Positions 46,001-56,629 of a stretch of DNA of 64,000 nucleotides are shown here, piece after piece. Source of the DNA: Echria macrotheca (taxonomy: Eukaryota; Ascomycota; Sordariomycetes; Sordariales; Schizotheciaceae); NCBI GenBank assembly GCA_030411725.1, contig MU839831.1:1612001-1676000 (forward strand), in the 5' to 3' direction. Position numbers and translations under genes: made by a program. The notes beneath the pieces are model-generated. The model saw only the letters and a list, made by a program, of their open reading frames with translations, was not told where the DNA came from and searched no databases. Positions within the stretch are counted from its first letter, which is position 1, and each line of letters begins with the position of its first letter.

Positions 46001-46479
46001 TCGCTCTTCTTGTCGAGGATGCTGCGGAACCCCGACTTCTCGATGCCGGACACGTCCTCGGTCTTGATGGCCGGTCTCCGGGCGCGGGCGTAGGCGAAGT
46101 CATCGAGTGGTCGGTGGAAGTGCGAAGGCCCGGCACTGGGCCCTTCTCTCCTCCCGTCTATGCTAGACCCGCCGCTCTGGCTCCCACCGCTTTGGTTCCC
46201 ATAACCACCAAGGTCGTTCTGATAGCTCAACACCTCACTCTCGCGGGCAGGTTCCGAGAACTTGAGGAAGCGCGCATTGGTCGTGCCGACGCCGGTAATG
46301 TCTCGTTGCCTCTCCCGATCCCCATGGCGCATTGGCGGCATCGGGTCGATGGGATACTCGCTAATGGTGGCATTATCGGAGCTGGCACTCGACTTGGCCC
46401 GGCTGCGCACGCCTGGCCCCCTCTCACCCTCCTTCGTCTGCGTGATCTTTTTGCGCACATAGGCGCTACGACCCGACAT
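43084..46479 (-). CDS. Large conserved-looking fungal protein of unknown function
   Basis: Single-exon gene of 1131 residues with an ATG start (MSGRSAYVRKKI). The first 270 residues are basic, Ser-rich and disordered. A folded region starts near residue 275 with PVQRWNKLRKDPELWDPNGDVLVFF and continues FRLSSHIIEATESRYL, which is reminiscent of the BTB-like modules in fungal proteins. It extends through an alpha-helical section with many Trp and Leu to about residue 850. The C-terminal 280 residues are Ser/Gly/Thr-rich with a poly-Gly run (about 1090-1099). There is no signal peptide or membrane helix, so cytosolic or nuclear localisation is likely. I cannot assign a family name with confidence. 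Confidence 0.85.
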   Translation of the reverse strand: MSGRSAYVRKKITQTKEGERGPGVRSRAKSSASSDNATISEYPIDPMPPMRHGDRERQRDITGVGTTNARFLKFSEPARESEVLSYQNDLGGYGNQSGGSQSGGSSIDGRREGPSAGPSHFHRPLDDFAYARARRPAIKTEDVSGIEKSGFRSILDKKSDEVRKGLAKTFAFKKKDRKGYDPEKMADFRPMSSATVRPNHQGSAYSSGEFNDGYEADNSPQFGSSSQANPWEDDGGVMSPPPSSKLPPVPSGGSAPPIKRWIGAGRPVQRWNKLRKDPELWDPNGDVLVFFGHKGQQPRPNPSFRLSSHIIEATESRYLITLLREGSTEEDIHMPPSPVGAPPMLQRHPNGQHLHPQGGGYGRGGQPTPPISEDNSLWEQDGQISYEMYFPTPSNMTKLDQMRHHITTRNVFALLYHASLVGLSLYQALADLHSRLESYMPPEADNVGTILNYLSARGIDDVRNDPETAVSILAWSEGSEVRWEEGWRESFLHCAGMYSQLESCADFKNVTPITRALLERACLETQLRVQAAEERLAAFQYADMWPATDGAIAPARTAAERLQKFFMQHYTREFGRWPPLPMPSGHDQGAIGMAHGGPDGEEEMWLTRTVAQALQRDFGALYDYLVNRDIVWDESEARSSRKWMMVSESGNRGFEADTPDLPMTDMLIGFDNKLRFPHIPHPYPLVPESIPPPSLNPGASRNGAQSSGMFGGKTSTKRNGNGNNSSATLNSTNSRTGAVERRIQLAYTEATNICILGSEFTHSDLIDAFGKFEKADRISEVDPSTARRGRWILIYGILQTLASVSVDAPNVRYRDDVPYHLCPRLKGAKIPPWKSGPSHGNTNPEEASHEFSHCWIVPRTWGVGSGNGSSANSGAESSAEEGTSPISRGYHFPMPRGPTSATGRSATGHSGYYTPGGMTARSGRSVASSRTPSVVGGPAYSGAMSMSSAGSVVSGYSESDAGSSVRSPPSTTASSRRTGRSARDREKAKIAANMMLRGIERVDENERSAPGQTYATSASNGNRGDYKPAPMSNSSVSQQGGFLVLDELVDDTRSFTTAYSSSGRDRAALSAVRGGGGGGGGGGGAGGYKLGELKFERPILGGTAGGGSSSDSVGPVIRDFDELNVIDDHAP

Positions 46480-49400
46480 GGCTGCTGCTGCTCTTGTTGT
46501 GCTGCGCTGGATCCAGGAGGAATGGACGAAGAGGGGTTGTTATCTGGGAGGTTATAGTGGTCCCCCGATATGATCGTCACGATGATACTCGAGATCGCGA
46601 CCCCAAGGACTCTTTTACGACTGGGAATTAGCCTTCCGGAGAGTTGCTTTTTTGTGTCGCAGTCGTCATGTGACGTGGGGGGGCGATGCTGCGCATCAAT
46701 TTCACCGAGCGATCGGTATTCGTTTTCTTGTCACTCGAGGTCGATCGCAAACACGGATCAGAAGAGATCGGGCCGGTGGATTTTTTGTCGAGGATGCGCG
46801 GGAGGCACTTTAAAAGGATGACCCGTCCGGTCGTGTCTCAGGCGTCTATCGCTTATCTGATGCGGGCGTCCGCGGTTAGGTCGGGTCGCCGAGCCAAGGG
46901 GGAATATCGCTCACTGGTACCGTGCCGGTGACATTGGCGACAAGTCAGAAAGGTGGTTTGACAGAGACAGAGGAGCCGGAAAACTGGTAGGGAAAACCGG
47001 GAACAAGAGAGAGGCGGACGATGGACGATATGACCGCTCGGGAGCCCGCCCGTGGTTTGCTTTTTCCGTCGTGGTGGCACGCAGCCCACCTACCGCCGTA
47101 ATCACAAATATTATTTTACTCGCAGCAGGATGAGCAAGGGCGAAAAGGAAGCGCTCCCCTTTGCATCGCCTGGTTCAGGCTGCACGTTCTGGTGCTGAGG
47201 ATGGCCAGCCGTCCGCTCGGGTCCAATCTTATCTCGCGGAAAATGCCACAGGCCATTCGGATCCGAACGCATCGCTGGTTCGAGACTGCGATTCCCTTGC
47301 CTGTCTGGTTCACTGGCTCACATCCCGGTCACCCACGTATCGGGCGTCTGACGGTTATCGATTGGAACAAGCCATCTGGGGTTGGGAAGGGGGGGTCATC
47401 CAAGCAACCAATCCTGCCGCATCCTCTTGTCGAGGAAGCACCGTTGCGCCGGCCAACTGCCCCCGACCGACGACGATTGCGCGCGCGCCCAGAAGACCAC
47501 CAGCAGGCGCACGGAACCTTAACATTCTCGCTACGAGTATTTTCCCGGCCACGCTGCTACACGACGACGGCGAGTACCACGCTGCCTAATATGGCTCCGA
47601 AGCAGCCCTACGAGCAGCAAATGGCAGCGCGCCGGGCAAAGTGCCCGTCGGCGCCCCAGACCCTGCCGGCGGGGCCTGGTACCACGAGGGAAGGCGAGGG
47701 GCGGGAGAAGGGGGAGCGAACGAGGGGGTGGGGCACGAGGTCGCTGATAAGAAGCAAGCAGATGCCAGGATCTTGTCGTGTAATGGGTATTGGCACTGAT
47801 AACTCGCAGCAGACGCAGCAGACGCAGCAGACAGGCCAAGGTCGCACAGCTTCTTCGATCGTTTCACTTAATTAACATTTTTTTGGTTTGAACCTGTAGG
47901 GACCGGCCCCAGGCGTCAGCCCAGCGCGCGCGCAACACGCCGCCCCCCCAGGCGCGGAGGTGCGGGACGCGACGTTGCGCTGCAGCGAGCCCAGTCGTCG
48001 CCCCCGAAGCCGTTTAGACCGTGGTGCCCCCGGATGCCACTGCGATGCCCGTCTCACCGGTGGCCGACGCGGCTCTATTCGATCACGGTCGATCGAGATG
48101 CTGGCAAAATAGCACGGCGCACGGAGGCTAAGCCGCCATGCTGCCGGCCATCTTCCGTGCACAACCAGAAGCACATCCCGGCCACAGTAGCAGTTGCATC
48201 GTCGTAAACATCGAGCCAGTGCAACCTCGCCGCAGCCCCCGCGTGGTTCGTGACGCGACCCAAGGAACAAGCCGGAATTTGTGGAAGAAGGTCGAGTACA
48301 GGAAGCCCAAGCCATGTTGGGATCCAGCCACGACTAGCCCCCACTCAGGGTCCAATGAGGCGTTCCTCCCCCACTACGGACAACGACTCTTTTGAGCTTG
48401 TCGCGGCCAGAGTCGAAATTGCCATGATTTCACTCCCTATCGAGAAACTGCTTGATGATGAGAATCTCAATGAAGAACCGAGTAGATCAACGATAACCAG
48501 CCGGCTGCCAAGCCAGGGCGTCCGAGGGAGTTCCGAAGACGATGATCCCTTGGTTGGGGGGACGCGGGGTAGGAACTGTGATGCACTTCCTAGCGGCCAT
48601 GGAAATTCCAAGGAGGTGAAAAGCCACACATGGGCGGCCTGCAAGGACAGATGTTCGGTTCATCAACGGAAGCCCAACAGCTGCTCTAGGTAGAGCACGC
48701 GCGCCACAGGGGGGAGTTACATAAACCTGCCGCACGTGGAGGGGCTTGAAGATTCCGCAAACGACGTCGGTCAGGCCGACAATCTTCCATCAAATTTTGG
48801 TGCATCAACAGCTTGTCGATGGACGCGGTTGTTGCACGTGTCTCGTTTCCCTTCCCGAGAGCGCAGAACGAGGCGCAACTCAGCGCATGGTCGCTGCACA
48901 CCAATCATCGGCCCATGAGGATCTGGCAAGACAAACTCGCAAAGCCGGCTGACGAAGGGAGAATCAGGAAACAGAGATGCAGTGGGCAAACGACCGACGA
49001 CCGAACAAACGCTCTCTCGCGGCATCACAAGACGCCACGATGCGCCTCGGCATCATTCCCTAGTTCCCCGCTTCGTCACTCGATGTTCTCACGGACCCAT
49101 TTCCGCTTGACTGGAACCAACGCACGCAGATTCCCTCCAAGAGGAAACCAAAGTCCGGCCTGCGGTCTTCAGGCAATTCCCCGGTCGTCTGTGCTTGCGC
49201 GCGCCGCCCTTGCTTTTACCCTAGTACCATTGGCCGCCCCAGAGCTTGTCGAGGTGTGTGTGGGGATCAGCATCCGCCCCGTGCATCTCTCGTTCGCTCC
49301 CTTCGATCTCACTTGACCACGATTCTCACCCCCCTCCATTTCATACAGCAATGCTTGAGAGCTCTGTTTAAATGGTGGTTGATGTGCGATATGGGAATGA

Positions 49401-50406
49401 TCAACACACACATACACGCGCACAGGTTTGCGCATCCAATTCAAGATCCAAATTTTTGGTCTTTGATCTTTGAAGACAGAGCTCCTCCCTGGGCTTGGCA
49501 AAGCTGACGTGAGATGAGTTTGGAGTTTGGTCCCTGTCTGCTTCTCACTGCGATGGGCAAGCTCTCTCTGTATGCTTGTGCTTGTGCTACTGTAGCGGTA
49601 AAAACTGGCGAATAACTACCTAGCTGCCTGTTGGTTTGTTTCATGCACGGTAGATGAGAGCGCAGAGGCGGGAGCCGTTCCCGGATCGTCCTCGACCTCC
49701 CATCAATGTCACCCCTGAGGTGATGCATTGTGACTTTTCTTTTCTGGGGGGGTCTCATAACAGCTTTTGGGATGGTTTTGCGAAAGACCACTCGGAACTT
49801 CGGCTTGTGTATGACATACGGATATACTAGTATTTCATCAATCCCCCGGGGTTTTTATTTCTGACTGGGTTGTTTTGTAGGTATGTACCTATTGAGGCTC
49901 TTGGCTAAAAACGGGTTGTTTGTCCCTAATGATGTGGGGAAAGACAGAGCTCTCTGTCTCTGTTTCTGCTGCTGGTGCTGCAGGCGCACGCACACGGGCG
50001 CACACTTTTGGTTCGGCGGCGGGAGGGAGGGAGAGGGAGAGGGCGGAGCCGGAGCGGCCGCAGCCAAGCAAGAGGGCCCCCGCGACATTTTGCGCCCTGA
50101 AACTTTTTGGGAGGGGGGATCTCTCTCGGAAAGAGAGGGATGACAAAGCACGTGATGAGTAGATGCACGGTTTCGTCATTTGTGTTTTCGGGACAGAGGA
50201 TGCCGAGCTGACTTATTTTATTTTTTTATTTTTTTGAGAATGGGTTTGAGTCGTTCGTGGAGAGTTAAGTTCCGTTACACACACAACGGTCTGGCTGGCT
50301 GGCGCAGAGGTGTATATGTGTTTTTGTTTGTGTGTGTGTGTGTGTGTGTTTACATAAGGTGGTTTTTCGGGAGGCAGTAGACATCAACTCAGAAAATAAG
50401 AAAAGA
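46480..50406. other. Long intergenic region, no supported gene
   Basis: Nearly 4 kb without a convincing gene. A plus-strand frame around 47591-47875 starts MAPKQPYEQQM and ends in a CAG/ACG repeat coding Gln and Thr, but shows no domain. Frames at 47161-48700 overlap on both strands. A (GT)n microsatellite lies near 50328-50350. The region adjoining 46479 is the GC-rich leader and promoter of the large gene. A spliced gene with short exons or a noncoding RNA could be missed. Confidence 0.45.
50328..50350. repeat. (GT)n microsatellite
   Basis: A run of about eleven GT units lies roughly 60 bp upstream of the first tRNA-Gln gene. Confidence 0.9.
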
Positions 50407-50532
50407 GGTTGTATAGTGTAGTGGCTATCACATCGGATTCTGAGTTTGTTAGTCCCACGGTTCTCTTTCGAATCGTGGTTGGTGACGAAAAAGAAGTTTC
50501 CGGTAACCCCGGTTCGATCCCGGGTACGACCT
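50407..50532 (+). tRNA. tRNA-Gln (anticodon CTG) with a 54-nt intron
   Basis: The acceptor stem GGTTGTA pairs with TACGACC (one T-G wobble), with discriminator T at 50532. The D arm contains TAGTGTAGTGG (A box), and the T arm contains GGTTCGATCC (B box, 50511-50520) closed by a CCGGG stem. The anticodon stem TCGGA (just before TTCTGA) pairs with TCCGG at 50499-50503. The anticodon CTG is at 50440-50442. The intervening 50444-50497 begins one base 3' of the anticodon, the standard place for nuclear tRNA introns. A T9 run at 50542-50550 is the pol III terminator. Mature length is about 72 nt before CCA. Confidence 0.92.
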
Positions 50533-50541
50533 TTGTATCTC

Positions 50542-50550
50542 TTTTTTTTT
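50542..50550 (+). terminator. RNA polymerase III terminator
   Basis: Nine consecutive T lie 9 nt after the end of the tRNA-Gln gene. Confidence 0.85.
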
Positions 50551-51726
50551 CTGTCGGTCACTTGTGTGTGTGGTCTTTTTTTGTAGAGGCTGTGTGGACT
50601 CTCTGTGGAGCCTGCGGTGCAGTTTTGCGCTGCAGCTTGAATCATTGGGAGTCCTTGGCTTGGTTCCAGTTTCTTTCTATCCTTCACTTGAGTACCTACG
50701 TGTCAAACTTTGCAGATATACGCGCCTCGTATACCTACATACGTAGGTACATACGGATAGTAGTAAAACATCGAGGCTCGGGGATTGGGCTGCAGAGGCC
50801 GATTCAGAGTTCCATCCTGAGTCCAAGTGGTGTAATGGGAGGACTGAGAAAGGTGTGTATTTTGAGGTGTATATGGCTGGGGTACGTGGACTAGTCGTCT
50901 TTCTTCCTCGGATGGAGGTGAACGAGAAGAGAAAGGAAAACGGAATGAGCACTCACTCCGGGCCCGGCCTCAGTAGGTAGGCAGATAGGTTCACGGATAA
51001 TACCACAGTTGCAAGAAGCATGGGGATCGATGGATGGATAGACATCCAAGTTACCCCGGAATGAGGGCAAGGTATAGTTCGCAAGAACGGCTTGCAGGCT
51101 ATTAGTTCGGAGTTCCATCGATAGAAGATACCTCTGCTCTACATATACCTTGAAGAATTAACAACTCCGACTACATTCCTAAGGCTCACTAGACGAACTT
51201 ATTGCTTCCGTAACAGGTAGATACCTAAGCATCTCGACTCTCTCCTAATAACAAGCCCATATGTCTACTTTGAACCAGAAGCTTAGAATCGACGCAGTAG
51301 GTAACCTAGGATGCAAGAGTTCAGACCCCTACTACTTACTATGAGAAAGGAGAGCTGGCGGGGACGGTTCTCATGTGAGATGATGCGCTTAGGTGACATG
51401 ATGTGCCTAAGCTGTTGAGGCTGTTGAGGGCTGTTCCGCGCCGCAACGTTGTTTCCCTGGGAGGGTGGAAGCAGCTACAGAATCTGGGTAGGTAGGTATA
51501 CGATAAAAGAAGATTCGTACCAACGGTTCTGTCTTCACTTACAAGGCAAGTAATGATGTTTTAGTTCATGTATATATAAAGCTCCAAAGACGTATATCAA
51601 ACAACGACTATTGCTAACCTAGTGCGGTTTTATTTACAGAAGAAGCTCAGTACCCCAATCCCCAGCTCATGCCTACCTTACGGATTAGAAACGGAATTTC
51701 GCGCGCCCAGATTTCGTCTCAGACAA
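50551..51726. other. Intergenic
   Basis: About 1.2 kb of AT-richer sequence with TAGGTAGGTA-type motifs (for example near 51487-51500). No supported gene. Confidence 0.5.
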
Positions 51727-54700
51727 CTATGCCAAAACATAAACATCCTCTGAAGTGACGGTACTTCTCCTAGACACGATGGCCGGGCTCCCTCGGTCCT
51801 CTCCAAGCCCATCGGTTGGTGAAAATGCCCCAAGTCGTATCGCCCTTGCAGGTCTTATCCTTGCTGAAGCCCCCCGGTGCGACGACGGCCATGCAAGTCT
51901 GGCGAGCCGCAGAATGGCGGCCGCTGAGTATTTGAGCGAGCTGGTGTACGCCAGGAGGAGAGAGATGATGAGGACGCCTGCGGTCGATGGGACTGTTTTT
52001 TTTACGAAGCAACGTTTGTTAGTTTCTTGGGTTCGCTAGGTACTCGGTGTTTGCGCTCGGTGCGATGTTGGCTTTTTGGGGTAGGTATAATACGTACTCA
52101 TGATGGAGAAAATCTGGCTAATAGGCCGGTTGACATTGTCGCCTGTGATTTCAGTCGCGTTCATGCTGAAGATGGCAGCGATGAAAGATAGCGGGAGCTG
52201 GTTTCGTGTGATTTTCATTGTCAGCTTCACGGCGGGGAATAGGCGAGTTATATACAAGTCTCAGGGGAAGAAAAAGGGTTCCTTACGAAGATGATGGTGA
52301 TGATGGTGAAGAGGAGAAGCGTCTGGCCTTGTTTTTCCGCTTCCTTGGATTCTTGTCTCGCGGAGAGCGCTTGGGACACGGTGGCTTGCTTTTGTTTGAG
52401 GTCTAGAATATCGCAAAACTACTCATATAGTGCGGTTAGCTTGTCTCAAGCGACCGGGCGTGGGGTCAGGGATGGAGTTCAGCGTCGTGGTAGAAGGTGA
52501 AGTCTTACATCCTTGTAAACCCTCAAGGCCTCGGATTTGAGGTGTCCAATTTCCTCCCTGCGTCTGGTGAGCGTCTTCATTAACTGTGTGTACCTCATCT
52601 CCATGTCCTGGAAGGAGTCCTCAATGATGTGGTCAGCTGGCTTCATCTTGGAGGACGATGCCGAGCGGCTGGTAGTGTCTGGCTCTGTTCCCGTGTCACC
52701 CTTGGGAGACTCCGCGGTTTGAGGCACAACACTGCCAGTCCCAAACCGGCCATGCATACGGTGTTGTAGAGACGCGTCTTCGGCCATAGTCTGCACAACG
52801 CCGATTTGCTGGGCGAAGAAGTAGGAGATGCTGTTGAGCTCGTCCATGATGTCCTTGATCTTCTCCAGGCCATCGGTCTCTTCGGTAATGTCAGACAGGA
52901 TGTGGATCTCCTGGTCGATCTTAGCGTCTAGATCGCCCAGGTTCCTTGTTTCACCATTGCCAGAAAGCAGTTCAGCGAACGATCGGTGGAGATGGCGGTT
53001 CTTGTCTTCTAGGTGCTTCTGAAGCGCCCTTGAGTGAAGCGACAGCTTCTCGGCCAGTTCCGTTTGCATGCTAGCCTGATTCGTGAAAGCGGAGGTGTCA
53101 AAAACAGGACTCTGTAGAACCTAGAACAAGGACCGAAGGCTTACGCATTTACCGATACCAACGACGAAGGGTTCCAGATAGTTCGACTCGCTATATAGCG
53201 CTTCCTGCGGGGTCGGATGAAAGATGCCGGCGCATTTGTCGATGATGAGGCAGATGAGATCGGCGGGTGTGACGACTGGTTGGCTGTAGTTGCCATAGAG
53301 GGCGCTCAGAATCCTGCCTCGGACGTCGGGGATCATCTTGGCGATGTTGATTATCTCGAACGCTTCTTTTTTGTCTCGGGAACCGGTTGGGGCCGCAGCT
53401 GGTTGTCCCGTCGCCTTGCCGTCTCCCGTGTTTGGATCCTTGCCCTCTGCCGGAAATGCCGTCACTATCGTCTCTGAACCAAACATATGAGCGAATAGAA
53501 CTAGGGTATGATCACATCAAGAATAATACGACTGAGAAATGCGAGAAATAAAACATATGGTGTGCTCACTGATGTTATACTGGGATCCATCTATTCGTTT
53601 TCGCGGCGTCTGAATCACCCACATCCACAGCTGGTCAACCATCAATAGGCGGGCTTTTTCTCGTCTTTAAGGTTTTAGTAACAGGCAAAGCATATTGAGC
53701 GGTAAATACTTACGGGAGGGTTGAAAATCTGGAGACGACTTGCGTGGTGTCTCTCTCCCAGACCTTGGCTGTCGGCATGGTATAATAGAACGCCTGGTCC
53801 AGCGTACGCCGCTCATGGATTTGCGAGCCATCAAACCCATACGCAAGAAGAAGTTGAGCTTTGTGTGAGAGTCTGGTCCATTTCGAATTGCTAGGGCTTG
53901 GAGGGTTTTCTTTCGCCCCCGGGTTCGCCATCTCATTCAGAACTTCCTTCCGTTCCTCATGGCTGTTGCTCGTCTCTTGCTCGATAAATGGCATCTGGTG
54001 TGTATTGTCAGAAGGTAGCGATCTAGGGAGATCGGCACACTTACGAAGAGGTATGAATTGACCCTCTCGTCCTCCCGAGGTGTGAAGAATGGGTCAACGC
54101 TCTCCTCTGCGGATGGGTATTAGCATTCCCGAAATAGAAAGTGGCCGTGGGGACCAACTTTGGCTAGAAACTCGTGAATAGGAGGGCCTCACGAATCTGA
54201 TAAGGCCGGGCAGCTCTTCCTTGACCGGATGCCGCGATGCCCCAGAGACCGGCTGCAAGAGGAGGGCGAGTGACTCCCTCTTCGCTTGGACCCCGGCCTC
54301 CAGCCCCTCTAGCTCATGCTCTGCGATCGACTTACGGTCGTTCGGCGGAATCAGGGTCTTGAGTCTATGCATCTCGTTTTCGGCGTCTCTCAGGCCGAGG
54401 AGGTCAGCCAGCACTATCTCAGCCCAGGCAGGATTGTTTGCTGGCAGATGGATCCACCTGAACTGCGGCGCACCGCGGTCCGTCGGGATGGAAAACTCGA
54501 CGCCCCTGGATATGATGGTCTGCATGGAGGGGAAGCAGGCTGGCTTGTACGTCGTGTTCTCGTACTGGTAGAATTCGATGATCAAGGCCTCGGCGGATGC
54601 GTCGCATACTTCCTTTAGTCGCTTGCGGGGATCTCGCGGGCCTGTCGTAGGTACATCTTTGGCGCGCCCCCTAGTTTGTTGGCGTTGGAAGACCCGACCC

Positions 54701-55150
54701 ATCATCCGCAGGCCGCCCGCCTGCAGACGCTCGTCTGTTGACCATCCCAAGTTGTATGCCCCGCGTGCGGACGCTCGTCTGTTGACCATCCAAATGACTG
54801 ACTCGCGCTGAATGGTGTAAGCCGATAGGTCTCTATCCTCTTCCAGTTTCTTCCCGGCGAACTGAAGGTAGAACGTGTCGGAGGGCCTGTTAAGACGCTC
54901 CTCAATCAAGCTCATGAGTTTGCCAACGGTATCGGAGCTGGAGACTTCCAGAGTCAGACGCTCCGGAGGGCGGCGAGAGGCTGCCGGTGCCCCATCCTCA
55001 TCAGAGTCATCCGACTCATTCTCAGGCAATCGAACGAAACTAAATGTAAGTCAAGATGTCTGATCAGCTTGCGGCCGCCCCGAATTCTCGGACTCTCCAG
55101 CCCCAATAAGGGGTTTCTGTGTGAGGGAGGAAGGGACGTTACATTTGCAT
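51727..55150 (-). CDS. Ubiquitin-like domain fused to a CorA-like membrane protein
   Basis: Ten phase-matched exons on the minus strand: 55150-55143, 55039-54193, 54104-54045, 53994-53714, 53664-53570, 53500-53145, 53075-52509, 52418-52287, 52197-52098 and 51992-51727, giving about 903 residues. The 8-nt first exon plus the next makes MQIFVRLPEN, the ubiquitin-type start. DTVGKLMSLIEERLNRP, LQFAGKKLEEDRDL and YTIQRESVIW complete a ubiquitin-like domain by residue 80. It lacks a terminal Gly-Gly. The centre has RWIHLPANNPAWAE, MVDQLWMWV and TIVTAFP, a pattern of fungal CorA-like proteins. A long coiled coil follows, then two helices at about 772-795 and 817-833. The CorA ion-selectivity GMN is replaced by SMN at the end of helix 1. 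Mg2+ transport is therefore uncertain. The third-exon acceptor could be CGCAG or CAGAG; only the latter keeps frame. Confidence 0.82.
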
Positions 55151-55879
55151 TTGAGTCTCTTGCATTTTGACACATGACCAAACTAGAGACTGAAACTCTG
55201 CTCGCCGTCGAGAAACAGCTGTGCCAGTCGGCTGCTTGTGAATGATTCGAGGTAAAAATGTAATCAGACACCAGTAAAAGGAGGCGGCCGAAGGTTTTCA
55301 GAGTTGATGGCGATGTGGGACGCGACGTGCCGGAGATTGCGGGGCTGAAGAATGCGTCCAAGAAAGCGCCACCTTCCGCGGGAGTCTATCGCGCACCGGT
55401 TTTTCGCCTAGAACTAAGTCTAATTGGGAAGCGCACCCCCCAAAAACTCAAGATACTGCAAGATACTACGGAACACTTTCCTGATCATGTCACGGCAGAA
55501 CACTCGTTGATTGGCTTTGATACAGGGGCTTCATTTTATCACTAGAGCAAAGAAACCCCAGCGTTCTGGTGGATTCGCTTGTCGTTCATCGCCATTGTCT
55601 CTGGGTCATTCGGTTGAACCTCATCCGGTGGTATCACAAACTACCGCTGCACTAAAAAGCACGAAATGTTCATCACTGGATCCAATACTATAGCAGTTGC
55701 TATTTGATCCAACGAAACAATAGCCGAAGGACTGAAAAGGGGCTCATACTTGACTATCATCCGAGAAGATGGGCTGGTAGCGGAAAAGGCAGAGTCTTTC
55801 TAAATGCAGTCTCTATGTCTCCGTTTCGCCCACGAGGGAAAAAAAGCAAGTTCTTTCATAAGGACAGAGCAAAAATACA
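55151..55879. other. Intergenic
   Basis: Promoter of the ubiquitin-like/CorA-like gene and the 3' flank of the second tRNA. A(5-7) strings at 55871-55875 and 55839-55845 would be T-run terminators for the tRNA on the minus strand. No gene seen. Confidence 0.5.
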
Positions 55880-56039
55880 AGGTCATACCCGGGATCGAAC
55901 CGGGGTTACCGGAAACTTCTTTCAACAAACGTGGCCCGAACGAACCATATATCTGAAAAATCACTTTCAACACCTTGGGTCGAACGGAACGCCGCTGTGA
56001 TTCAGAATCCGATGTGATAGCCACTACACTATACGACCT
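55880..56039 (-). tRNA. tRNA-Gln (anticodon CTG) with an 88-nt intron
   Basis: Same isoacceptor as the plus-strand copy. The acceptor stem GGTCGTA pairs with TATGACC (one G-T wobble); the discriminator is T. The 5' half from 56039 is almost identical to the other copy, including GTATAGTGTAGTGG. The 3' half TTCCGGTAACCCCGG is identical. The anticodon is at 56006-56004. The intron, 56002-55915, is 34 nt longer and largely unrelated to the other intron, except for the shared AAAGAAGT just before the 3' splice site. A five-T run follows a few bases after the gene. Confidence 0.9.
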
Positions 56040-56629
56040 TGACATGCACGTTTCGGCACTTGATGCTTGTTGGGAACTTGAGCTGGATAATAGCCTTATT
56101 ATAGACACAGACGCTCACCTAGGTACCTGGTATGCATGATGGATCACACAGCCTACCTACAAACTGTCGCATCAATTCGATAATAAGCATGACGAAGACA
56201 ACGAACTGGATTTTTGACGTCGGTTGAAGTATTTAGCCTAGTGTCCTGGGCGCGATAAAGAGGTAGAGTTTGAGCTTGTAGACAATCCGTCTAATGCCGA
56301 TGTAGATAATGATGAGCCCGAATCTACCTATTCTAAATGTTATCCAATGTATTTTAGTTTCTTCAATTTCATTCATATAGTAACTTAAAGTGACTGAAGG
56401 GGGCTGTTCTCGTGACGTTTACCCATGTGCGATAGGTTCATGTCATCGCTTTGCCTCTTTCCTTTGAATACTTTAAGCCATCGTGTAATGCCTGACAAGG
56501 TACCTAGTTGTTGTCCATCAAGATAGGGAATATGGAAATTGTCTGCTTTTTCTCACCCTCATTGACGCGACTCATGACATTCAACCCTCCAACCCTTGCT
56601 TACCCTTTATCCACACCCACCGCCAACCA
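56040..56629. other. Intergenic
   Basis: AT-rich sequence between the tRNA-Gln gene and the 3' end of the membrane protein. A CACCTAGGTACCTGG string lies at about 56117. Nothing else supported. Confidence 0.5.

Noticed and set aside
47161..48700. Several overlapping frames of 75-230 codons
   Set aside because: None has a domain or splice evidence; CAG-type repeats inflate one of them.
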